A stretch of 64,000 nt of DNA, taken from assembly GCA_028820845.1 (NCBI GenBank), contig JAPPII010000009.1, positions 1-64,000 on the forward strand, written 5' to 3'. Source of the DNA: Candidatus Poribacteria bacterium (GTDB lineage Bacteria; Poribacteria; WGA-4E; WGA-3G). The notes below the pieces were generated by a model. The model did not search any database, had not been told where the DNA came from, and saw only the letters and a program-made list of their open reading frames with translations. The position numbers and the translations under genes are program-made. Shown here one piece after another: positions 24,559 through 32,645 of this stretch (position 1 is its first letter; every line of letters begins with the position of its first letter).

Positions 24559-25953
24559 ATGGACAAGGAGATTTTAATGATTCACGGGAAAATTAAGTTT
24601 ACTGTTTTGTCAAAACTCGCGGGTCCGCGAAACCCATTGTTAAAAATTATCTTGATTGCGCAATTAGCGATAGCTTTCAGTGTAGGTGCGCAAGAACCTG
24701 GCGGCGAGGTGGATTTATCACAACCTTTAACGCTTGAGCAGTGTATTCAAATAGGTTTAGAGAAAGCGTCAAGCATGCGAAATGCGCGCTTGAACCTTGC
24801 GATCCAAGAACTTCGCGTGAAGACTGCACGCGCTGACTATTTTCCACAAATCTTTGCCACCGGTAGTTACGACTTTTCTGACCGGATTGATTTCGGATTT
24901 GAACCCGAAAATTATAATTTAGGATTACGCGGACAATATACGATCTGGGACAACGGTCAGCGCGAAGGTGGCTTTGCACAAGCGAAAGAGAATTTGAACG
25001 CTACAGTGAGCCGCAATGAAGGCATTAAACAAGGTCTAATTCTTGATATTACCCAAGCCTACTATGATGTCATCCAATCGCAGGAGCTCGTCAGCGTGAG
25101 TGAGCAGATCCTGGCGAGGTCTCAAGAGAATACACGACGCACGCGAGATTTCGTAGCGGCGGGTTCACTCATCCCGGCAGATATTGCCACTGCTGAAGTT
25201 CGCGAAGCAAACGACCAATTAAGTTTGCTAAACAACCAAAATTCACTTCAAATTGCACAGGCAACCCTGCCACGGCTCCTCGGGTTGGACCCAGGCGTGC
25301 TGCTTACCGTTTCGGTTGATGAAGCATATCAGTTGTATCAAGACCGGGGGACCATTGAACGGATAGCGATTCCGGTCGAAGAAGCCATCCAGACAGCACT
25401 TGACAATCGTCCAGAGTTCCAAGAACTTCAGGCACAATTAAGAGTGCAAGAATGGAGTTTAACCTTGGCAAAATTACAACGGTGGCCCCGGTTGAATGCG
25501 GATGCCAGTTACGATGTGAATCTTGACGATTACCTCCGGGAGCGCGAGAATTTCTCTGATTTTCGGAGCTGGAGCATTGGTGCCTCACTAAACTTCACCC
25601 TTTTTGACGGCGGTATTTTGAGCAATCGCGTCAAAGAAATAAATATGCAGTTAGAGCAGACGCGGGAAAACGCGAGTGATCTGGAACGGAATGTGGCTCT
25701 CGCTGTCAGACAAGCATACCTAAACCTCAAACGGAGTGAAACCTCGCTTGACATCTCCAAGGCACAAGTTAACAACGCACAACTGAGTTTGGACGTGATT
25801 CAAGGACGTTTCGATGTGGACAAAGCGATTCTGCTTGAATTGCTTGATGCCCAAACAAGCTACGCACAGGCATTGACGAATCAGGTGAATGCCTTTTACG
25901 ATTACAAAATTGCACAGACCCGTCTGCAAGACGCAATGGGGGTCTTACAATAA
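24559..25953 (+). CDS. tolC: TolC-family outer-membrane efflux channel
   Basis: 464 residues. Signal peptide (LLKIILIAQLAIAFSVGAQ, preceded by a basic stretch; a later start at the MIHGK methionine is possible), then two OEP repeats of paired coiled-coil helices and beta strands: LTLEQCIQIGLEKA starts the first and IPVEEAIQTALDNRPEF the second; LNFTLFDGGI and GQYTIWDNGQREG are the characteristic strand turns. It forms the trimeric outer-membrane duct for tripartite pumps. Two bases separate it from the adaptor gene, so they form an operon. Confidence 0.9.
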   Translation: MDKEILMIHGKIKFTVLSKLAGPRNPLLKIILIAQLAIAFSVGAQEPGGEVDLSQPLTLEQCIQIGLEKASSMRNARLNLAIQELRVKTARADYFPQIFATGSYDFSDRIDFGFEPENYNLGLRGQYTIWDNGQREGGFAQAKENLNATVSRNEGIKQGLILDITQAYYDVIQSQELVSVSEQILARSQENTRRTRDFVAAGSLIPADIATAEVREANDQLSLLNNQNSLQIAQATLPRLLGLDPGVLLTVSVDEAYQLYQDRGTIERIAIPVEEAIQTALDNRPEFQELQAQLRVQEWSLTLAKLQRWPRLNADASYDVNLDDYLRERENFSDFRSWSIGASLNFTLFDGGILSNRVKEINMQLEQTRENASDLERNVALAVRQAYLNLKRSETSLDISKAQVNNAQLSLDVIQGRFDVDKAILLELLDAQTSYAQALTNQVNAFYDYKIAQTRLQDAMGVLQ

Positions 25954-25955
25954 CC

Positions 25956-27929
25956 ATGAAGAGTCGAAAAAAGTGGTTCATTATCGGGGCGATTGCTGTT
26001 GTCGTTATCGCCGTTGGGGCAATCGGTGCAACCCGGATGAATTTCAGTTTCGGTCAACAGAAGAAAGACGAAGAGGTTAAACAAGAGGTCGTTCGGCGTG
26101 GGGAATTCCGCGTGCGAGTACGTGAATCGGGCAATTTACGCTCCTTCCTTGAGGTAGATGTCCGGTCAAATGTTGAGGGTGAGATCATCAAAATCCTCGT
26201 TGACGAAGGACAAAAAGTTGAAATAGGAGATCCTCTCCTCCGCATTGATGATGAACAAATTTTAGAGCAAAAGAAGCAGGCTGAGGCGAATCTCGACGCC
26301 CGCGACGCTGAACTCAGACGCGCAGAACTCCAGATTGAGATCACTGACAAACAGCAGGATAGCAACCTGGCACAAGCACAAAATTCGGTACTTAAGGCAC
26401 AAGCCACATTAGATTCATTCGTTGCGACAACACAGCAGCGGATAACGGAAGCCGAAACGCTCGTCGCTACAACCCAAAATTCCCTAAATCAGGATATTAT
26501 CGGACTTAAACAAGCAGAAATTGCGTTAGGACAAGCGAAACTGACGCTTGAGCGTGCGCAGACAACAGTTGAGTCGGCAAAAATCTCCTACGAGACAACT
26601 GCATCAGAACACGAACGAAATAAGGAACTGTTCGACAAACAACTCATTTCAAAACAGGCGTTAGAGGATTCGCAGAAACAGTTAATCATCGCCAGATCGA
26701 ATTATGAGACCTCCCTAAAAGAGGTCGATTCGCAAGGTGAAACGATAAAATCTCAAGAAGAAAACATCAAAGCAATGGAGCAAGCGATTGAGAGCAGACG
26801 TTCGACGTTTGATTTGAATAAAAAGAATGTCAAGACGCTCAAAGACTCGTTAGAAGCCCAACGTAAGCAGTACAAGGCAGAACTTGAGGACGCGCAGACG
26901 CGCCTTGACCAGATACAAGAAACAATAGAACAACAAAAAGCATTGGCGAAACACGCGAAGGTCGGCGCAGAGGCAAGCCGACTTGAAGCAGAAAGTCGAC
27001 TCAAGTCGCAAGAGGAGCGTTACAACTGGACAACCGTCACTGCGCCTATCCCTGGTACGATTACACGCCTCATTGTAGAAGAAGGTGAGATTATTACCTC
27101 CGGACGTTCAGCCTTCTCACGCGGTGAGCCAATCATGCGGATCGCCGATCTTGATCAAATGATTGTCAGAACACAAATCAATCAAGTAGAGATCGGGAAA
27201 ATACAGTTAGAGCAACGTGCCGAGATTAGCGTTGATAGTTACCCGAATCGTATCTTTCCGGGGCAGGTGAGTGAAATTTCACCGAGTGCAACACCGCGAG
27301 GCCCACAGAACCAGAGTTCTGTGATCACATTTGAAGTAGATGTAGAGGTTATCGGTTCACCGCCGGAACTGCTGCCTGGGATGTCCGCTGATGTAGACAT
27401 CATCGTGTTTGAAGAATCAGATATTCTGCAACTCCCGATACCCTCGGTATTAAGCCCTGAGATTTTCACTGTCAGAGCGAAAGTTAATCCAAGTGATTTG
27501 GGACGATTCCGAGAAGGTCAGGAACTCAGAATTCGGAGCCTGGTCGGAAAAGAGTTCCCTGGACGGGTTGGTAAAATTTCACCGGAGCAGGACCGCGGTA
27601 ATCTCGAAATTTTGCTTGAAGGTGACCAAAAAGGGTTGCGGACGGGTCCGATAGAGATTAGCATCATTATTGCAGACGGGAATGCGCTCTCCGGTGTGGA
27701 AGCCGAAGTAAGCAGCGAACGGCAATACTTTGTCATGTTGGATACAGGTGAACCGAATAAAAACAAAAAGGAACAAAAAGGGGTTAAAACCCATATTACA
27801 ATTGGGCAGCGGAACAACACACACTTTCAAATCACCGGTGGTTTGAAAGAAGGTGATCGCGTTTTTGTCCCTTCTATGCAAGAATTAACCAAAGGCGAAA
27901 AAACTTCGGACGATGAAGAAGACAAATAA
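25956..27929 (+). CDS. HlyD/MacA-type efflux adaptor, second copy
   Basis: 657 residues. N-terminal anchor (WFIIGAIAVVVIAVGAIG), lipoyl half (EGEIIKILVDEGQKVEIGD), a long alpha-hairpin with heptad-like Gln/Glu/Lys-rich helices (about residues 95-350), second lipoyl half (TVTAPIPGTITRLIVEEGEII), beta-barrel (QINQVEIGKI) and a membrane-proximal domain (ELLPGMSADVDIIVF). An additional barrel-like module at about 500-590 (GRFREGQELRIRSLVGKEFPG) lengthens it relative to MacA. It lies between TolC and a MacB/LolD-like ATPase, but the permease is missing here; the pair at 13137-16541 has the permease but no ATPase. Confidence 0.88.
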   Translation: MKSRKKWFIIGAIAVVVIAVGAIGATRMNFSFGQQKKDEEVKQEVVRRGEFRVRVRESGNLRSFLEVDVRSNVEGEIIKILVDEGQKVEIGDPLLRIDDEQILEQKKQAEANLDARDAELRRAELQIEITDKQQDSNLAQAQNSVLKAQATLDSFVATTQQRITEAETLVATTQNSLNQDIIGLKQAEIALGQAKLTLERAQTTVESAKISYETTASEHERNKELFDKQLISKQALEDSQKQLIIARSNYETSLKEVDSQGETIKSQEENIKAMEQAIESRRSTFDLNKKNVKTLKDSLEAQRKQYKAELEDAQTRLDQIQETIEQQKALAKHAKVGAEASRLEAESRLKSQEERYNWTTVTAPIPGTITRLIVEEGEIITSGRSAFSRGEPIMRIADLDQMIVRTQINQVEIGKIQLEQRAEISVDSYPNRIFPGQVSEISPSATPRGPQNQSSVITFEVDVEVIGSPPELLPGMSADVDIIVFEESDILQLPIPSVLSPEIFTVRAKVNPSDLGRFREGQELRIRSLVGKEFPGRVGKISPEQDRGNLEILLEGDQKGLRTGPIEISIIIADGNALSGVEAEVSSERQYFVMLDTGEPNKNKKEQKGVKTHITIGQRNNTHFQITGGLKEGDRVFVPSMQELTKGEKTSDDEEDK

Positions 27930-28067
27930 ATTTGCGTGATTGTTAGTATAGACAAACTGCCTTCCCTTCCTTTTTGATATTGCGTCAAAAAGAACAGGCT
28001 TGAAAAAGGGTCCATAAATTTAGATATATCTTTAGCTTCATGTCAGTAATGCTAAGGAGGAAACGTT

Positions 28068-28772
28068 GTGTTAATAGATGTAAAAGACCTGACGAAAGTT
28101 TACCAGATGGGTGACGTTCAGGTGCACGCGCTGCGAGGCGTGACCTTCACAGTAACATCAGGTGAATTCATCGCGATTATGGGACCATCGGGTTCCGGGA
28201 AGTCAACAATGATGGATATCCTCGGATGTCTCGCGACACCAACAGCCGGTGAGTACTTCCTCGAAGGCGAAGAGGTCGGCAAACTTTCGGACAATCGTCT
28301 GGCAGACATCCGGAACAAGAAGATCGGTTTCGTGTTTCAGTCGTTTAACTTGCTTCCCCGGACGAGTGCGCTCAACAACGTTGAGTTACCCCTCATCTAC
28401 TCCGGCTTGGGCAGAAAGGAGCGGAAACGGCGGGCATTTGAAGCCTTAGAGGCGGTTGGTTTGGCGGATCGCGTGGATCACAAGTCAACGGAGTTGTCGG
28501 GTGGACAGATCCAGCGCGTTGCGATTGCGCGTGCCTTAGTCAACAGACCGTCAATGATCTTTGCTGATGAACCGACAGGGAACTTAGATACCCGTTCTGG
28601 GACTGAAATCATGGCGATCTTCAACCGACTCAACGATGAAGGCAACACTATCATTATGGTGACACACGAACCTGAAGTCGCGGAACATGCTAAACGTGTG
28701 TTGCACATCCGAGACGGTTTAATCGAGCGGGATGTCAGGAAAAATGGACATAATGGCGCGGATGCCGAATAG
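28068..28772 (+). CDS. MacB/LolD-type ABC transporter ATPase
   Basis: 234 residues from a GTG with AAGGAGG seven bases upstream. Walker [11 protein letters not shown]-loop FVFQSFNLL, signature [15 protein letters not shown], Walker [13 protein letters not shown], His switch VTHEP. The sequence belongs to the LolD/MacB/FtsE class that powers FtsX-fold permeases. No permease follows; the only such protein in the window is at 15330-16541. The gene sits at the end of the TolC-adaptor run after a 138-base gap. Confidence 0.92.
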   Translation: MLIDVKDLTKVYQMGDVQVHALRGVTFTVTSGEFIAIMGPSGSGKSTMMDILGCLATPTAGEYFLEGEEVGKLSDNRLADIRNKKIGFVFQSFNLLPRTSALNNVELPLIYSGLGRKERKRRAFEALEAVGLADRVDHKSTELSGGQIQRVAIARALVNRPSMIFADEPTGNLDTRSGTEIMAIFNRLNDEGNTIIMVTHEPEVAEHAKRVLHIRDGLIERDVRKNGHNGADAE

Positions 28773-28875
28773 ATGAACCTCGATGGGCGTGCTGGCGTGC
28801 TTTTCAAGTGCGCCCAACTTCGTAAAGATAATACTCACTCGTCGCGCCTATAAGCCTATCAAACTCGATTCAACT

Positions 28876-29844
28876 ATGCACCATGTCAGAATTACCACGC
28901 CGTCTCGGTTACATTTTTCCCTGCTTGATTTGAACGGCGCGCTCGGACGTATTGATGGAGGTTTCGGTTTAGCAATTACCGATCCAAATTTTCAAATCGT
29001 CGCTGAGCGGGCAAACACCCTGGACGTAGCTGCCTCTGTATACCGCGATCGGGCATATTCGGTTCTCGAACGACTCCAAAAAATCCATCCATTCCCCGGT
29101 ATTAAATTAACACTTGCAACCGAAATCCCGATGCATTGTGGCTTCGGATCTGGCACACAACTCGCGCTCGGTGTTGCACAAGCCGTTAATATTCTGTATG
29201 AACTCAGTTTGGATGTGCAAGAACTCGCAAAAATTGTCGGACGCGGTGGCACTTCAGGTATCGGTATTGCAGCGTTCGACACAGGTGGCTTCATTGTAGA
29301 CGGCGGACACCGTTTTCCAGACCAGAAGGCTTCCTTCCTACCTTCTTCCGCCGTGGGTGATATTCCACCACCCCCCATCCTACTGCGTTACGCATTTCCA
29401 GAATCGCCGATGCTGATTGTGATGCCGAACTGTTCGAGGATTTACGGCGAGGCAGAGATAGAATTGTTCCAGACCCTATGTCCACAACCGGAATGGATCG
29501 CTCAAAAACTATCCCACATACTCCTACTCCAGATACTCCCGGCTCTCATCGAAGGGGATATGTCTAACTTCGGCAACGCTTTAAACCGTATCCAGAAATT
29601 TGGGTGGAAGCGGGTGGAAATTGACGCGCAAGGTAATGAGTTACAACTAACACTCGATTTCCTAAGCACTACTGGTGCCTTCGGTGCTGGCGTTAGCAGT
29701 TGGGGACCTGCGATTTGTGTGTTAGGCGAGGAAATTGGGGAGCTGAAACGGGAGACGGAAGCATTCCTGAAAACGCTCCCGAATGGGGGTTCATGTTTTA
29801 TTACGCGAGCGAATAATTCAGGTGCCCACGTTATAACAGATTAA
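28876..29844 (+). CDS. mptG: Beta-ribofuranosylaminobenzene 5'-phosphate synthase-like (GHMP fold)
   Basis: 322 residues from the ATG at 28876, chosen because the family starts with a (V)RITTPSRLHFSLLDLNG-type segment; the longer frame to 28783 adds an unrelated leader. Further marks are the glycine-rich GHMP loop IPMHCGFGSGTQLALG, GRGGTSGIGIAAFDTGG and the late SSWGPAI segment. In methanogens and methylotrophs this enzyme makes the first committed intermediate of (tetrahydro)methanopterin from 4-aminobenzoate and PRPP. No other methanopterin gene is adjacent. It is convergent with nfuA across a terminator. Confidence 0.8.
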   Translation: MHHVRITTPSRLHFSLLDLNGALGRIDGGFGLAITDPNFQIVAERANTLDVAASVYRDRAYSVLERLQKIHPFPGIKLTLATEIPMHCGFGSGTQLALGVAQAVNILYELSLDVQELAKIVGRGGTSGIGIAAFDTGGFIVDGGHRFPDQKASFLPSSAVGDIPPPPILLRYAFPESPMLIVMPNCSRIYGEAEIELFQTLCPQPEWIAQKLSHILLLQILPALIEGDMSNFGNALNRIQKFGWKRVEIDAQGNELQLTLDFLSTTGAFGAGVSSWGPAICVLGEEIGELKRETEAFLKTLPNGGSCFITRANNSGAHVITD

Positions 29845-29852
29845 AAACAAAA

Positions 29853-29877
29853 ACGGACAGATGTAGAACCTGCCCGT
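29853..29877. terminator. Bidirectional terminator between mptG-like and nfuA genes
   Basis: ACGGACAG, nine-base loop, CTGCCCGT, flanked by A-rich sequence on the left and TTTT on the right. On the minus strand the stem has one G-U pair and is followed by TTTTTGTTTTT, so it is best for nfuA; on the plus strand it has one mismatch. Confidence 0.75.
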
Positions 29878-29882
29878 CTGTT

Positions 29883-30497
29883 TTAGCCTTTGCTTGGGGA
29901 ATAATATGGATTATCCCCAGCAGCGTGGTCAGTCGTATCAACGACATGCTTAATCTCAGGGAAAACTTCCTGAATCATGGCTTCAATGCCGTGTTTGAGG
30001 GTGACATTCGCCATCCCACACCCTTGACAGCCACCGCCCATATGAATATAAATAGAGTCATCCTCAACGTTCAGGAGTTCTATTTGCCCACCGTGTGCAG
30101 CAACAGCTGGGTTGATACGTTCATCAATAAGTTTTTGAATCTCCTGCGCTTTGGGATTGTCCCATGTCGGCGTATTGGGATTCTCAATGTTAAAGCCACT
30201 GGAATTTAGGTCCTCGACATAATCAATAACAGCACCTTTGAGGTCAGACGCGCTTTCTGCATCAACGAGGACTTTAAAATTCTCACAATCGACGATAATA
30301 TCACCGTCTTGAACTTCGGTAGCCAAGCCGAGACTGTACTGGAAAGCGGTAGCGGTTCTACCTTGGATACCAATCCGCAGCCCTTCGACTTCAACTTCCT
30401 CAGTTTGTATAACTGCGTGAATTTTCTCTTGTGCGGCTTCCGTAACTTCAAGCAAAGGAGTTTCGGTTCCCGTGAACTTCTTCAAGAAATTCTTCAT
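29883..30497 (-). CDS. nfuA: NfuA-like Fe-S cluster carrier
   Basis: 204 residues. The N-terminal half (3-100) is a HesB/IscA-like domain without the usual cysteines (LRIGIQG, SLGLATEVQDGD). The C-terminal NifU domain (about 120-195) has the cluster-binding GCQGCGMA motif. It carries and delivers [4Fe-4S] clusters to apo-proteins. Degenerate A-type plus NifU is exactly the NfuA arrangement. It lies 19 bases downstream of the sigma-factor gene and may share its transcript. Confidence 0.9.
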   Translation of the reverse strand: MKNFLKKFTGTETPLLEVTEAAQEKIHAVIQTEEVEVEGLRIGIQGRTATAFQYSLGLATEVQDGDIIVDCENFKVLVDAESASDLKGAVIDYVEDLNSSGFNIENPNTPTWDNPKAQEIQKLIDERINPAVAAHGGQIELLNVEDDSIYIHMGGGCQGCGMANVTLKHGIEAMIQEVFPEIKHVVDTTDHAAGDNPYYSPSKG

Positions 30498-30516
30498 AGT
30501 CGCCTTCCGTGATTAT

Positions 30517-31818
30517 TTATGCGGCTCTGGAGGATTCAGATCGAAACTCTCTCATCTCTTCATATTGAAATTCACTCATCTCTTTATAAAGATTATTCAA
30601 TCTTTTGAGTGCGTCTATTTCAAGCTGCCGGACGCGTTCTCGAGTGACCTTCAAGGCAACACCAATTTCTCGGAGCGTTTTCCGTTCTCCATCTTCAAGT
30701 CCAAAACGCATCCGCAGGACTATCTGCTCGCGTTCAGGTAACTTGTCAAGAAATTGAGCGATCAAATCGGCGTTAATCAATTCGGCGATGGGACCGTCTT
30801 CTCCACTGGTAGTGGGGTCCTCGATTAAATCACCTAATGTTGAAGCAGAACGTTCATCACTCAGCGGTAAATCCATGGAAATCGCATCAGCGTTAAAGGT
30901 AAGAATCTCTTCAACCTGATTGACAGTGAGGTCCAAAGCCTCCGCTATCTCATCGCGTCTGGGTTCACGTTGCAACTCTTGGCACAACGTTGCATAAATA
31001 GAATCAAATTTATTCATCTTCGCGACGATATAGGAAGGTAAACGAATCGAACGAGAGAAATTATCAAGCGTGCGCATGATCGCCTGCTTAATCCACCAGA
31101 TAGCATAAGTACTGAATTTAAACCCCTTCCGATAATCAAATTTACTTGCCGCCTTAATGAGTCCGATATTTCCTTCCTGAATCAAATCTTCAAGTGGGAC
31201 ATTGTGGCCCTGATATTTAACGGCAATAGAAATAACGAGGCGTAGGTTGGCCTGGACTAATTCATCTCGTGCGCTGTGTGCTTCAATCTCAGCAACTTCA
31301 ATCCGTTCCGCCAGCTCTTTTTTCTGCTCGTCAGGTAACGTATCGGATTGCACCAGAATGTTTAGTAATTCAGCCACTAAGGTCCTGCGTGCGGCATTAC
31401 CGCCAGGTTTAATCTGCTTCGCCAGTTCCTCTTTTCTCTCAAGAGACAACAGGTTGTTTTCCAATAGTACTTCTAACAATTCATCGCCTGCTTCTCGCGG
31501 TTCGTCCTCGTTGGCTCCAATCTGTTTCACCAGTTCCACTTTCACCTTGGGAGATAATAGTTCAACTTTTACTAATACTTCCAGTAGTTCGTCCAGTGGT
31601 TGTGCCTCCGCGGCTTCAATCCGTTTCGCTAATTCAACTTCTTCTTCTCGTGACAACAGGCGATGACCTGCTACGCTTCGGAGCCAACTCGTGAGTGCTG
31701 TCCGATCGCTCCCCTTAGAATTCTCAGAATACTCTGTCTCTTCCATCGGAAATGCCGAATCCATATAAGATTCAACATTCCCTATATTAGCTGTTTCACC
31801 GAAATACTCGGCTTCCAT
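30517..31818 (-). CDS. Sigma-70 factor (RpoD-type) with a fourfold region 1.2 motif
   Basis: 433 residues. Regions 2-4 are canonical: DLIQEGNIGL (2.1), KGFKFSTYAIWWIKQAI (2.3-2.4, promoter melting and -10 recognition), region 3 (PSYIVAKMNK) and a region 4 helix-turn-helix (TLREIGVALKVTRERVRQLE) for the -35. Region 1.1 is absent. Before region 2, the LLSREEEVELAKRIE element of region 1.2 appears four times in tandem: residues 54, 87, 123 and 160 begin LLSREEEVELAKRI, LLSPKVKVELVKQI, LLSLERKEELAKQI and TLPDEQKKELAERI. Only the last leads into the normal ARDELVQANLRL. Ordinary members have one. It is preceded by a consensus-like promoter of its own. Confidence 0.9.
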   Translation of the reverse strand: MEAEYFGETANIGNVESYMDSAFPMEETEYSENSKGSDRTALTSWLRSVAGHRLLSREEEVELAKRIEAAEAQPLDELLEVLVKVELLSPKVKVELVKQIGANEDEPREAGDELLEVLLENNLLSLERKEELAKQIKPGGNAARRTLVAELLNILVQSDTLPDEQKKELAERIEVAEIEAHSARDELVQANLRLVISIAVKYQGHNVPLEDLIQEGNIGLIKAASKFDYRKGFKFSTYAIWWIKQAIMRTLDNFSRSIRLPSYIVAKMNKFDSIYATLCQELQREPRRDEIAEALDLTVNQVEEILTFNADAISMDLPLSDERSASTLGDLIEDPTTSGEDGPIAELINADLIAQFLDKLPEREQIVLRMRFGLEDGERKTLREIGVALKVTRERVRQLEIDALKRLNNLYKEMSEFQYEEMREFRSESSRAA

Positions 31819-31861
31819 TGTTCTCCTCTCCTTATTTATAGATTTTGATAAACAAAGATTA

Positions 31862-31891
31862 ATGATACATTCTCTTTAAACGCTTTGTCAA
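31862..31891 (-). promoter_or_regulatory. Promoter of the sigma-factor gene
   Basis: Minus strand TTGACA, 18 bases, TATCAT. The -35 is perfect. The -10 ends about 45 bases before the ATG at 31818, in an AT-rich gap that continues to about 31980. Confidence 0.7.
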
Positions 31892-32014
31892 GTAAAATGT
31901 TTAAAAAAAAATGAAATATTGTAAAAAAAAGCCGTATAACCTCACATTTTACCAAAATTTATCCATTATTTCGCACTTATGGTAAACCTTAGCATTAATT
32001 GGACACTCTACACC

Positions 32015-32038
32015 GGCGAGGTTAGAAACCTCGCCTAC
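32015..32038 (-). repeat. Hairpin repeat, copy e (perfect nine-pair stem)
   Basis: GGCGAGGTT, AGA, AACCTCGCC, then TAC. Read on the minus strand: GTAGGCGAGGTTTCTAACCTCGCC. It sits about 75 bases past the end of the decarboxylase-half gene, in its likely 3' untranslated region. The rest of the 31849-32112 gap has the sigma-factor promoter and AT-rich sequence only. Confidence 0.8.
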
Positions 32039-32112
32039 CACGGAGCGGAGAATGTCTATTTATTTTTGACGTTTACCATACTTCATAACTACCAAATTAT
32101 AACCACAGCAAA

Positions 32113-32625
32113 CTATGTAGCATGTCCGATCAGTAGCACTGCTGCAGGAAACGAAGTGGTAGCAGCTTTTTCAAACGCTCTACCGATACACGAAATATCG
32201 TCATCCGTCTCCAACATTTCATAAGGCAAATTCCACGCTTTCAGCGTCGGTTCAAGAAAGGTTGCTACAGAATCGACCCAATTCCCATTTGCGTCGCGGT
32301 TGTGATACCCACGATAACCAATAAATACGACTATTGGTACTTGCATGTTAACAACAGTGCCGCGAATGGCATCGCCGGACTCCAGAAAACCTGTATTCTG
32401 AATGATGATGACGGGTTTTCTACCACCCACGTACAACCCAGAAGCAATAGCAAACGCCTCACCCTCACGGGTTACCGTGATAACTTCGATATCGGGTTCT
32501 GCCCGCAAAATTTCATAAATCCGCGCGCTACCGTTATCAGGAACGCCTATGGCATGCGTAATGCCCTGTTTCTTCAATTCGTCTACAATATTTTGTGCTG
32601 ATGCCAATTTCTGTCCCTCATTCAT
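32113..32625 (-). CDS. ThDP-dependent decarboxylase alpha half (sulfopyruvate/phosphonopyruvate decarboxylase-like)
   Basis: 170 residues from the ATG at 32625; a TTG 18 bases upstream overlapping the acs stop region is an alternative. This is a TPP_enzyme_N (PYR) domain: ITHAIGVPDNGS, then VTREGEAFAIASGLYVGG with the Glu that activates thiamine diphosphate, IIQNTGFLESGDAIRG and PIVVFIGYRG. ComD (sulfopyruvate decarboxylase alpha) and phosphonopyruvate decarboxylase begin this way. The partner beta (PP) half, normally next door, is absent here, so either it is encoded elsewhere or the protein acts differently. It follows acs by about 20 bases and is probably co-transcribed. Confidence 0.75.
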   Translation of the reverse strand: MNEGQKLASAQNIVDELKKQGITHAIGVPDNGSARIYEILRAEPDIEVITVTREGEAFAIASGLYVGGRKPVIIIQNTGFLESGDAIRGTVVNMQVPIVVFIGYRGYHNRDANGNWVDSVATFLEPTLKAWNLPYEMLETDDDISCIGRAFEKAATTSFPAAVLLIGHAT

Positions 32626-32645
32626 TATAAATACAATACGCAAAT

